Below are positions 25,744 to 34,283 of a stretch of DNA of 64,000 nucleotides, piece after piece. The stretch covers positions 248,001 through 312,000 of the forward strand of contig CANMFE010000001.1 in NCBI GenBank assembly GCA_947497085.1, read 5' to 3'. The position numbers and the translations under genes are program-made. The notes beneath the pieces are model-generated. The model did no database searches and had not been told where the DNA came from. It saw nothing but the letters and a program-made list of their open reading frames with translations. Position 1 is the stretch's first letter. Every line of letters starts with the position of its first letter. The DNA comes from an uncultured Sphingomonadaceae bacterium (GTDB lineage Bacteria > Pseudomonadota > Alphaproteobacteria > Sphingomonadales > Sphingomonadaceae).

Positions 25744-28700
25744 GCGCCCCCAGCAATTCTTCGGAAAGCGTGAACATATGCGGCGTCTGCGTATATAATA
25801 TCCCTGCCGACACATTGCGGCCGGGGTAAATCTGCCGCAAAACCGCCGTATAGGCCGCCATCTGCCGGATATAGGCGACAGGAATTTTTTCAGTAGATAC
25901 AGGCGGATAACGTGACGTCTTGAAGTCAGCCACGAAAATATGATCGTCATTGACCAGCAACCGGTCCACCATGCCCGCAATCACACGGTCCCCCACGCGC
26001 GCGGCCAGTGGCACTTCTGCCAGTGCATCAGGCCCGAACAATGCCGCCCAAGCATCATCGCGTACTACCGCCAGCACATTATCCGCCATTTCCCGGCGCG
26101 CCTGTGCATCCGCAATCCGCCCCTGTTTCTCCAGCCACGCAAGCGCTGCCGCCTCGCGTTCATCATCGGACAGTTCAGGCAGACGTTCAAACAGGCTGTG
26201 CAGCATCCGCCCGCGTTCCATCGCGGCGTGGTCCGTCTGCCCCATTACGGGCGGATCGGCGGCATCATCACGCATCGCTGACGGCGCCAACGGACGGGGC
26301 GGCTGGCCCGGATCGGCGGCGGGCTGGATTATCCATTCAGGCAAGATGGCCTGCGCAGTCGTTACCATATCACGCTCACGCTGTGTTTCCGCCCTGCCCG
26401 GCGCATTTTGCGGCACATCAGCCGCCGCGCCGAACTGATACGCGCCCAACCATATATCATCCGCCACCGGTTCTTCGCCCAGCTGCGCAAATGTGTCCTG
26501 CATTTTTGCGTACCAGCTACCCACCGGAATGGCATCGCCGCGTCCGCTTTGCGCGCCCACCATATAAAGCCGCTCCTCCGCCCGCGTCATCGCAACGTAA
26601 AGCAGCCGCCAGTGCTCGGCCATATCGGCAGACTGCGCCGCGGCATAGGCTTCCCCCGGCGGTCCCAGCATTTCTGTCTTGCGCAGCCCAAAAACGGGCA
26701 GTTCCCGCACGCCATCAATTTTCCATTCAAAGCTACGGTCGGGTGACGCCGCCGGGTCGGTGCAGCAATCGGCCAGTATCACGACCGGTGCCTGCAATCC
26801 CTTGGCCCCGTGCACTGTCATGACGCGCAGCTCATCCGCCGTATCGCTGACCTCGCGCTTGATTTCCTCGTCAGAGCTTTCAAACCAGTGCAGGAATTGC
26901 TGCAGTCCCGGTACATGGTTTTTCTCATAATCCAGCGCAGCGTTCAGCAATTCATCGAGCGGATCGATGACTTCGCGGCCAAGCCGGGAGATCAGCTTCG
27001 CGCGCGCGCCAATTTCTCCCGTCAATATCCATTCCAGGAACTGATACGGCGTGGTGAAATCGGCACGCTGCAATATCGCATGCAATGCCTCCAACTCTGC
27101 CGCATCCACCGTGTCGCGCAAATGACTCCATAGCCCCACATGCCTATCGCGAGAACCACGCTGAAGCAGCTGTTCCTGCGTCCAGCCCATAATGGGCGAG
27201 ACCAGCAGATTGGCAAGGTTCAGGTCATCGTGCGGCTGTAGTGCAAAACGCACGGCAGCAAGCAAGTCCTGCACGCCCAGCGGTTGGCCAAGGCGCAGCC
27301 GGTCAATCCCGGCCACGGGAATATCCCGCGCATAAAGCCGCGCGACAATCAGCGCCGCCAGATCGGTGCGGCGGCGTACCAGCACCATGAAATCACCTGG
27401 TGTGGCCCAGCGTTTTTCCTTGTGCAGCCACAACCCGTCTTTCAACCAGTGCGCAATCTGCCGCGCCAGCCTGTCCGCAAGCAGGCGATTGGGCTTGGAC
27501 AGCCATTGTTCCGCATCATCGCCAATATCGCGCCCGTCATCACCATCATCCGCCGCCGAAACCGTATTCCATAACGTCACCTGTCCTGCGCGGTCATCGC
27601 CCGCATGGCGCGGCGGGTCTTCGGGCAGGTTGAGCGAGGCCGGTTCGATCACCGAAATCGCTGTGTCGACAAAGTCAAGTATCGGCTGGGCCGAGCGGAA
27701 GCTGTGCGCCAGCGTGAGATCGGAAAGCCGCATGTCCGAGCCCTTGGCCGCATCGCGAAAATGCCGCCGCGCCCATTCATAGTTGAGCGGGCTTGTCCCC
27801 TGAAACCCGAAGATCGCCTGTTTGAAATCGCCCACAGTAAACAATGTGCGGATACGGCCTTCCTTGGCGCCTTCACCCGCAAAAAAATCGCCCGCCAGGC
27901 TTTCGACAATCCGCCATTGCCGCAAATTCGTATCCTGCGCCTCGTCGACCAAGATATGGTCAAACTGCCGATCCAGCTTGTAGCGTATCCAGTCCGCCAT
28001 ACCGCTTTCGGAAAGTAGCCCCGCCGTCATGCGGATAAGGTCGTCAAAATCGACCACCGCCTCACGCTGTTTGGTATCCTGGTATGCAAAGGCAAAGGCA
28101 CGCCCCGCCTCCAATGCGCGGGAGAATATGTCCGCAAGTTCGATAAGCGCGCGTTTTTCGGCAATGGCCATCAGCGCGGTGACTATGCCTTGTGCCTGCG
28201 CGTCATAATCGGGATTTGCCTTCAGCAATCCTGCCGATGTCTTGCGCGGCGCGCCCGTCTGGGTCAGGAAAACGCCCAGCAGTTCATCAAGCCCCCCCAA
28301 CCGTTCCGCAGGTGAAGCGGCAGCCCATCCATGGATTTTGTCCGCCGCTGCAATCCCGGTTTTCGTACCCCATGCCATATTATCCGCAGCCAGCGCTTTT
28401 AACGCCTCCACATCCAGCGCCGCATCGCTGCACATCTCGGCAAGGCCGCCGCCATCCTCAGCCCGGTCCAGTCCGAACAGCGCATTGACGCGCGGGCGCA
28501 GGTCACCAATCCATGCATCCTGCCCCTGCCAGATATCGACCGCACCCGCGCAGCGCAGCAGGAATTTCTCACTCGCATCCTCGCCCATGCGTACGCTGAG
28601 CATGGCGATATTGTCGAGCAGCCGCTGGTCACCATTCGCTTCGGCTTCGGCCAGCATGTCCACCAGTGCCTCACGCACCAGCAGTTTCTGGTCACGTTCC

Positions 28701-29155
28701 TCCATCGCCTTGAATCCTGGCACGATATCGGCCTCAAGCGGAAAGGCGGCGAGCAGTGTCTGGCAGAAGCTGTGGATTGTCTGGATACGCAGCCCCCCGC
28801 CCGGTGCATCCAGCACGGCGGCGAACAATGTGCGTGCATGGGCCAGCGCTTCGGGTCCGAAAGGCGCACCAATCGCGCGCAGGTCGGCGGCAAGCTGCGT
28901 ATCATCCATCTGCACCCAGCTGGCGAGCACGGCGTTGATACGGTTTGCCATTTCGGTGGCCCCTGCCTTGGTAAAGGTCAGGCACAATATGTGCTCAGGC
29001 TTGATATGCGGTTGCAGCAACAGGCGGAAAACGCGCGCGGACAACACCTGTGTCTTACCCGTACCGGCAGAGGCGCTTAGCCAGATACTTTCGCCGGGTG
29101 CCACCGCCTTTTCCTGATTGTCCAGCAGGGGGAATATCTTGCCGCTACCGCTCAT
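25730..29155 (-). CDS. addA: Double-strand break repair helicase-nuclease AddA
   Basis: AddA is the UvrD-like helicase and nuclease subunit of AddAB, which processes double-strand ends for RecA. The 1141-residue protein has Walker A SASAGTGKTQVL near the N-terminus, LCLTFTKAGATEM, LVDEAQDTN, TVGDFKQAIFGFQG and VMTVHGAKGLQAPVV. A C-terminal PD-(D/E)XK nuclease contributes GRMLHSLFERL, VADFKTSR and IRQMAAYTAVL. It matches the alphaproteobacterial AddA type. The start ATG overlaps the addB stop (ATGA). The 3' end sits inside a 17-base tandem repeat that contains the stop codon. Confidence 0.95.
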   Translation of the reverse strand: MSGSGKIFPLLDNQEKAVAPGESIWLSASAGTGKTQVLSARVFRLLLQPHIKPEHILCLTFTKAGATEMANRINAVLASWVQMDDTQLAADLRAIGAPFGPEALAHARTLFAAVLDAPGGGLRIQTIHSFCQTLLAAFPLEADIVPGFKAMEERDQKLLVREALVDMLAEAEANGDQRLLDNIAMLSVRMGEDASEKFLLRCAGAVDIWQGQDAWIGDLRPRVNALFGLDRAEDGGGLAEMCSDAALDVEALKALAADNMAWGTKTGIAAADKIHGWAAASPAERLGGLDELLGVFLTQTGAPRKTSAGLLKANPDYDAQAQGIVTALMAIAEKRALIELADIFSRALEAGRAFAFAYQDTKQREAVVDFDDLIRMTAGLLSESGMADWIRYKLDRQFDHILVDEAQDTNLRQWRIVESLAGDFFAGEGAKEGRIRTLFTVGDFKQAIFGFQGTSPLNYEWARRHFRDAAKGSDMRLSDLTLAHSFRSAQPILDFVDTAISVIEPASLNLPEDPPRHAGDDRAGQVTLWNTVSAADDGDDGRDIGDDAEQWLSKPNRLLADRLARQIAHWLKDGLWLHKEKRWATPGDFMVLVRRRTDLAALIVARLYARDIPVAGIDRLRLGQPLGVQDLLAAVRFALQPHDDLNLANLLVSPIMGWTQEQLLQRGSRDRHVGLWSHLRDTVDAAELEALHAILQRADFTTPYQFLEWILTGEIGARAKLISRLGREVIDPLDELLNAALDYEKNHVPGLQQFLHWFESSDEEIKREVSDTADELRVMTVHGAKGLQAPVVILADCCTDPAASPDRSFEWKIDGVRELPVFGLRKTEMLGPPGEAYAAAQSADMAEHWRLLYVAMTRAEERLYMVGAQSGRGDAIPVGSWYAKMQDTFAQLGEEPVADDIWLGAYQFGAAADVPQNAPGRAETQRERDMVTTAQAILPEWIIQPAADPGQPPRPLAPSAMRDDAADPPVMGQTDHAAMERGRMLHSLFERLPELSDDEREAAALAWLEKQGRIADAQARREMADNVLAVVRDDAWAALFGPDALAEVPLAARVGDRVIAGMVDRLLVNDDHIFVADFKTSRYPPVSTEKIPVAYIRQMAAYTAVLRQIYPGRNVSAGILYTQTPHMFTLSEELLGAQKLD

Positions 29156-32151
29156 GTCTCTTCATCCGTGACCAGGCGGCCATACCATTCATCGAGCCGC
29201 ATCAACTGGTCATAATCATTATAGCTGGGCAGATCGGGATTGAGTTTTGCCGTGAAGGGTTCCGTCCCCAGTAACCAGCGGTCAATCGCATCGATCAGAT
29301 ATTCTTCGGTTTTTTGCGTAAACTCTTCGCGTAGCAGGCCCGTGCGTTTGCGGCCTTCCTTGACCGGTTCGTCGCGGTAGCCAAAGCCGCCTGCCTTGTT
29401 CTTTGCCAGCGACCAATATTCAAATGCCTTCGCTTCCCCCGATATATCCTTGAAACCACCGCGCTCAGCAATCATGCCGAGCAGACCAAGCTGTAGCGCG
29501 AACCCCGCCTCAACCTGCGAGCCGCTGGGCGGACTGCCGGTTTTATAGTCGATTATCGCAAGTTTCTCGCCATCTGGCAGGCCATCAATCCGATCAACCT
29601 TGCCCGATATGCGCACGCCCCTGATGGTCATATCACCCCATATTTCGGCGGCGCGGACGTCCCGGCCTTCTGCCATTAACCGTGCCGTCTCCTCGGCAAT
29701 CCAGCGGATCGCGGCGATCAGGCGCGGGCGCCACAATGTACGCAGCAATGCATTGGCAGAACCCGACATCAGCAATGCCTCGGCGCGCGCGACCAGCCTG
29801 GCAGGATCCAGCCCATCCTCTTTTTTCCATGCCTCGAGTATTTCATGCACCGCGCTGCCGCGCCAGGCCGGGCTGGGCGGCGCATCGACCATATCCAGCG
29901 CGGCCAAATGCAATATTTTGCGCGCGTAGAAAGCAAACGGGTCGGCGCGCAGCCGGTCAAGGTCCGTAACGGCAATGTCCACCCGCCGCTGCGCTGCATC
30001 GGGCATCGGCCTGGGCTGTTCCATACGGCTTGCGGGCAATTGGCGGTCAAGCGCACGGGCCAGATACAGTGCTTCTTTATCTGCCTGCAACCGCGCGCCC
30101 GACATCGCCTGAAGACGCAGGAAAAAGCGCGACGCCACGGCAGGGCCGGATGCCTCTCGCTTTGCCCTGGTCAGGATAACACGCGGCGCGCCCATTGCCC
30201 CGGCCAGGTCGTGCGCGGCAAGGCCAATACGCAGCTCAGGCGGCGCAAGGCCAATTTCGCGGGCAATGCGCGGCGACAGTAGCGGATCAATATCAGGGGC
30301 CTGCGGCCAGCTCCCTTCATTCAGGCCGCCGCAAATGACCAGATCCGCCTGTTGCAGCCGCGCCTCCAGCAGGCCGTAAATCGCGACATGCGGGTGTTTG
30401 CCATAGGCCGGACGGATCGCAACCTCATCGGTGAAACTGCGCAAAATGGCGGGACCATGCCGGGGTTCCATGGCGAGCCTTACCTGTGCCGCCTCGGCCT
30501 CTATTTCGCTCAGCATATCGGCAGCGCTGCGTCCCGCTATGCCCGACCATATCCGCGCCCCGCACAGCGCCGTGGCCGTGTCGCGCAATGCGGCAAGATA
30601 ATCGCTAAGCTGTGTATCACGCGCCTGGCGCAATGCGATGGCGGGCTGCATCAGCTGCTCTGCGCTGTCCAGCCATGCCAGCAATTCTTCGCGTGCTTTC
30701 TCATCCGGCAATACGCGCTTGGCCTCGGCGACAGCCTGGTGTAGCGCCGCAAATCCGCCTGTACGGCGCGGGCCACGCAGCGCAAGGTCGAGCCGGCGCA
30801 CCTGCCGCAGCCATGTTGCACGCACATCGCCAGACTGCACCAGCGGATGTTTGAACAGGCCGAGCAGCGATACCGGCGCGAAATCTTCGCTGATGCACTC
30901 GGCCAACGTGATCAGCAGGACGCCTTCAGGCACCACCGACAGCGCCTGCCCTGCACTGTCATCGGCGTCGATATGCCAGCGTTTCAGATGTGCCGAGACA
31001 CGTGCTGCAAGCTGCCGATCCGGTGTGACCACCGCGATACGGTCGCCCTTCACTTCCAGCGCTTCACGCACGCGGATGGCGATGGCGAGTGCCTCTTCCT
31101 CGGGATTGGCGGCTTCAATCACCTTGAGCTGGCTGACACTGCGCGCCCGCGAATCCAGGCCGCGCCAATTACTGCTTTCCTCTGCGGGCAGAAAGATGTT
31201 GCTGATGACATGCGCACGCTGTGCCGGTGCATCGCTCTGCCCGGAACGCGCCCAACGCATTACCTCACCGCGGTTCACGCCCATGCGGTGCAGCAGCAGC
31301 TTGAGATGATATTGCGGATGCGTCACGACGCCCACCGCCGGGCGCGGCACATCAGGGCCAAATTCCACAGGCTCCAGCGTATCCCAGATATCATCATCCA
31401 GCGTCAGGTCCAGATCGGGCAGCACCACCATCCCCTGCCGCATAAAGGCAATGGTTTTCTGGAGCGCGGCAATAGCAGGCGCGGCGGTGGTGATACCTAC
31501 GGCGATAACAGGATATGGCGCCGGCTCATTCTCCCATTTGCGTGCCGCATAGCGCAGCAGCTGATTGCGCCTGTCCGCCGCATCAATCATGCCCAGCGAG
31601 GCAAGTTTTTCCTGCCACTTGCCATGCACGCTTTCGAAAAAATTGAGCGATGTCTGCCAGTGATGTGCAAGCTCATCAGCAATATCAATCTCGCCTAGCC
31701 GTGCCTGCGGGATATCCTCGACCAGCAGGCTATCAATCGTCGCCGCGACTTCACGCGCAAGCCGCAGCTTTTCCGTCGGCGAAAGCTCGCCTTTCAGAAG
31801 ATGGCCCGTCTCGCCAATAATTTCGGTCAGCGCAAACAGTCTTTGTACGCCTTCCACCGCGGGCGGGATATCAGGCCCCGCACCGATGCTATCGAGCGCG
31901 CTGCCGAGCGATTCGGCAAGGTCAATATCCCCCACCGCCACCATGCGCGGCAGCAATAGGCCCTGCTCCGCCTGCCGCACAAACGCCTCGGTAATGGCGC
32001 GCCCCGCACGCTGGTTTGGCACCAGCAGCGTCAAGCGGGCAAGACCGTCTACCTCCTTGCCAAATCGCGCAATCAGGCCTGTGGCAAGCGCATCAGCAAA
32101 TCCCCGGTGCGCCGGAATGGAATAGACAGAAGCGCGGGCACCATCAGCCAC
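29152..32151 (-). CDS. addB: Double-strand break repair protein AddB
   Basis: The 999-residue partner of AddA has an inactive helicase-like body and a C-terminal nuclease domain with SAVHEILEAWKKE, IIDYKTGSPPSG and FALQLGLLG. It begins with RLTLLVPNQRAGRAI. The iron-sulfur cysteine cluster known at the C-terminus of Firmicutes AddB is not seen, in keeping with the alphaproteobacterial subfamily. A GTG at 32151 is the apparent start, overlapping the upstream nucleotidyltransferase gene by eight bases; the stop overlaps addA by four. The gene belongs to the long divL-to-addA operon. Confidence 0.92.
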   Translation of the reverse strand: MADGARASVYSIPAHRGFADALATGLIARFGKEVDGLARLTLLVPNQRAGRAITEAFVRQAEQGLLLPRMVAVGDIDLAESLGSALDSIGAGPDIPPAVEGVQRLFALTEIIGETGHLLKGELSPTEKLRLAREVAATIDSLLVEDIPQARLGEIDIADELAHHWQTSLNFFESVHGKWQEKLASLGMIDAADRRNQLLRYAARKWENEPAPYPVIAVGITTAAPAIAALQKTIAFMRQGMVVLPDLDLTLDDDIWDTLEPVEFGPDVPRPAVGVVTHPQYHLKLLLHRMGVNRGEVMRWARSGQSDAPAQRAHVISNIFLPAEESSNWRGLDSRARSVSQLKVIEAANPEEEALAIAIRVREALEVKGDRIAVVTPDRQLAARVSAHLKRWHIDADDSAGQALSVVPEGVLLITLAECISEDFAPVSLLGLFKHPLVQSGDVRATWLRQVRRLDLALRGPRRTGGFAALHQAVAEAKRVLPDEKAREELLAWLDSAEQLMQPAIALRQARDTQLSDYLAALRDTATALCGARIWSGIAGRSAADMLSEIEAEAAQVRLAMEPRHGPAILRSFTDEVAIRPAYGKHPHVAIYGLLEARLQQADLVICGGLNEGSWPQAPDIDPLLSPRIAREIGLAPPELRIGLAAHDLAGAMGAPRVILTRAKREASGPAVASRFFLRLQAMSGARLQADKEALYLARALDRQLPASRMEQPRPMPDAAQRRVDIAVTDLDRLRADPFAFYARKILHLAALDMVDAPPSPAWRGSAVHEILEAWKKEDGLDPARLVARAEALLMSGSANALLRTLWRPRLIAAIRWIAEETARLMAEGRDVRAAEIWGDMTIRGVRISGKVDRIDGLPDGEKLAIIDYKTGSPPSGSQVEAGFALQLGLLGMIAERGGFKDISGEAKAFEYWSLAKNKAGGFGYRDEPVKEGRKRTGLLREEFTQKTEEYLIDAIDRWLLGTEPFTAKLNPDLPSYNDYDQLMRLDEWYGRLVTDEET

Positions 32152-32860
32152 CGCGCAGAAATTCCTCGGTGGGCTTCAGAGCAGCCGGCGTGCCGACATC
32201 AAACCAGAAGCTCTGGTGCACCACACCATGAAGACGCCCCTCGGCAATGGCACGGTCCCAGAATATATTGGTCGAAAACTTGTCCTGCGGCGGATCGGCA
32301 ATAAGCTTCTTGGACATAAGCTGGATACCGCTGAACACGAATGGTGCGACTTTACGCGGCACACGGCGGGCCAGGCGGCCATCGCTGCCGAGAAGAAAAT
32401 CGCCCTGCCCCTTGTAATTACATGCTCTTTGATGGGGTACCAGAAGCAATAGCGCATCCATCCTGTCCGCATCCCAATGCGCGCTCAACTGCGCAAATAC
32501 ATTTTGCGGGCCATCAAGCCAGATATTGTCCGAATTCAGACAGAAAAACGGGTCATCCTCAATCAGCGGCAATGCCTTGATAAGCCCGCCGCCGGTTTCG
32601 AGCAGCTGTTCACGCTCGTCGGAAATCCTTATGTCCATCGGATAGGACAGGCCCTCCAGATGCGCCTCAAGCGAATCCGCCAGATAATGGACATTGACCA
32701 CCACATTGCAAATGCCCGCATCCCATAATTTATCAAAACAGTGATCGATAAGCGGCTTGCCAGCGAGATGGACCAGTGGCTTTGGCCGTGTCGCGGTGAG
32801 CGGGCGCATCCGCTTGCCCATGCCCGCTGCCATTACCATCGCCGTTTTCGATACCATCAT
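32144..32860 (-). CDS. murU: N-acetylmuramate alpha-1-phosphate uridylyltransferase (MurU-type nucleotidyltransferase)
   Basis: The 238-residue sugar nucleotidyltransferase shows VMAAGMGKRMRPLTATRPK and PLVHLAGKPLIDH, the NTP-binding signature. Later come LLETGGGL and LNSDNIW with the metal-binding Asp. MurU makes UDP-MurNAc from MurNAc-1-phosphate in the cell-wall recycling route that bypasses de novo synthesis. The immediately upstream amgK gene supplies the kinase step, which supports this assignment over a generic sugar nucleotidyltransferase. The start ATG overlaps the amgK stop (ATGA), with a second ATG next to it; the end overlaps addB by eight bases. Confidence 0.85.
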   Translation of the reverse strand: MMVSKTAMVMAAGMGKRMRPLTATRPKPLVHLAGKPLIDHCFDKLWDAGICNVVVNVHYLADSLEAHLEGLSYPMDIRISDEREQLLETGGGLIKALPLIEDDPFFCLNSDNIWLDGPQNVFAQLSAHWDADRMDALLLLVPHQRACNYKGQGDFLLGSDGRLARRVPRKVAPFVFSGIQLMSKKLIADPPQDKFSTNIFWDRAIAEGRLHGVVHQSFWFDVGTPAALKPTEEFLRGG

Positions 32861-33837
32861 GGCTGGAACTCTCCACCCAAAACTTTGCCTTTATCGCGCA
32901 GTTCGGAAGGAATATTGGCATCAAACCACGCGCGCACTTCCGACAGTGCGGGATGCCGCAGGTCACGCTCCAGCGCTTCCCACACCCGCGGGATAAGGGA
33001 GAGGTAGCGCGGTTTGCCATCGCGTTTCCACAGCCGCACGAAAATGCCGACAATCTTCAAATTCCGCTGCGCGCCCAATATGTGATAGGCGGTGCGGAAA
33101 TCTTCGCCCATGCCGGTCTTGCCGCAATAATAATCTAGCATGTCCGCCTCCAGCGCGGGTGCCACATCGCGCCGCGCGTCCTGCAACAGCGAAACAAGGT
33201 CATAGGCCGCGTGCCCGACCAGTGCATCCTGGAAATCAAGCAGGCCCTGCCCGTCCTCGAGCAACATGATGTTTTCCGCATGATAATCACGCAGCACGGT
33301 CACGCCCGGATTTTGCTGCGCCAATACAGGCTCCAACGCCCTGTTCCATATCTCGGTATAGCCGTCCGCATCAACCGGCAGGCCGCGCGCCGGGCAATAC
33401 CACTGGGTAAACAGCGCCAGCTCCTGCTGGTAAAAATCCAGGTCATAGGGCGGACAATCGGCAGGTGGGCGATTATGCAGCGCAATCAGCGTATCAATGG
33501 CTTCGCGGTATATGCCGCGTTCGGCATCGCTATTGGCATCAACATATTCGCGCATTCGCTGGTCACCAAAATCTTCGAGCAGCACCAGCCCCGCTTCGGC
33601 ATCTGCCGCCAATATGTCCGGCGCCTTCAGGTCATGCGCGCACAGATATTCGGCAATGTGCAAAAACGGCTTCGGATCTTCGTCAGGTGGCGGTGCGTCC
33701 ATCAATATGGCTTTACCCTGATTGCCCTTTACCCGGAAATAGCGGCGACCCGACGCATCACCATCGATAGGATCAAGCGCGCTGCCGCCCCAATTCGCCT
33801 GTTCAAGGAACCTGCCAATATGTTCTGGTATATCCAT
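32857..33837 (-). CDS. amgK: N-acetylmuramate/N-acetylglucosamine anomeric kinase (AmgK-type phosphotransferase)
   Basis: A 326-residue aminoglycoside-phosphotransferase-fold kinase. Visible are the N-terminal lobe (SGRRYFRVKG, AILMDAPPPDEDP), the catalytic block LRDYHAENIMLL and the metal-binding LLDFQDALVG. AmgK phosphorylates MurNAc or GlcNAc at the anomeric carbon, feeding MurU in peptidoglycan recycling. The tight pairing with murU (4-base overlap) and with tsaE upstream (2-base gap) is the standard alphaproteobacterial and pseudomonad context. Start ATG 33837. Confidence 0.88.
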   Translation of the reverse strand: MDIPEHIGRFLEQANWGGSALDPIDGDASGRRYFRVKGNQGKAILMDAPPPDEDPKPFLHIAEYLCAHDLKAPDILAADAEAGLVLLEDFGDQRMREYVDANSDAERGIYREAIDTLIALHNRPPADCPPYDLDFYQQELALFTQWYCPARGLPVDADGYTEIWNRALEPVLAQQNPGVTVLRDYHAENIMLLEDGQGLLDFQDALVGHAAYDLVSLLQDARRDVAPALEADMLDYYCGKTGMGEDFRTAYHILGAQRNLKIVGIFVRLWKRDGKPRYLSLIPRVWEALERDLRHPALSEVRAWFDANIPSELRDKGKVLGGEFQP

Positions 33838-33839
33838 TT

Positions 33840-34283
33840 CTATTTCAGCCTGCCTGCCCAGTTTTCGTTTATTTCCAAATTCAGGTATCGTCCGCCCTGT
33901 TCGGCAAAATCGATATGAATGGCAAGTGCATTCTCACCAAGTAAATGTGCTGCCTTTTCTGGCCATTCTGCAATAATCGCGCCATCAACAGTGGCATCAT
34001 CCAGCCCCAGCTCGTACAGCTCCGCGCTGTTTTCAATGCGGTAAAAATCGGCATGGACGGCGGGAATACGCGTATCGGGCGGCGCATAATATTGCACGAT
34101 GGAAAAACTCGGGCTCGGCACTTCGCCGTTATGCCCCAGGCCCAGCAATATGCCGCGCGCCATTGTTGTCTTGCCTGTGCCCAGCTCCCCGTACAATTTG
34201 ATGACATCGCCCACCTGCAATGCCGCACCCAGTTCCTGTCCAAATGTCTGCATCGCGTCTACGTCTTGCATATGCATTTTCAT
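33840..34283 (-). CDS. tsaE: tRNA threonylcarbamoyladenosine biosynthesis ATPase TsaE
   Basis: TsaE is the ATPase of the complex that installs t6A37 in ANN-decoding tRNAs. The 147-residue protein has Walker A GELGTGKTTMARGIL, SPSFSIVQYY and the HADFYRIE block, all family hallmarks. It starts at ATG 34283, overlapping the divL-like stop (ATGA); two further in-frame ATGs follow closely. It is two bases from amgK. Other t6A genes (tsaB, tsaD) are not in the window. Confidence 0.94.
   Translation of the reverse strand: MKMHMQDVDAMQTFGQELGAALQVGDVIKLYGELGTGKTTMARGILLGLGHNGEVPSPSFSIVQYYAPPDTRIPAVHADFYRIENSAELYELGLDDATVDGAIIAEWPEKAAHLLGENALAIHIDFAEQGGRYLNLEINENWAGRLK

Noticed and set aside
26008..29117. 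Long plus-strand frames rich in Pro, Arg and Ser opposite addA
   Set aside because: They are antisense shadows of a conserved GC-rich gene and show no start signals or domain.
30352..31698. Plus-strand frames of 220-280 residues opposite addB
   Set aside because: Antisense shadows of a conserved gene; compositions are typical of reverse-frame translation.
33211..33918. A 235-residue plus-strand frame opposite amgK
   Set aside because: Shadow of the conserved kinase gene without its own start signals.
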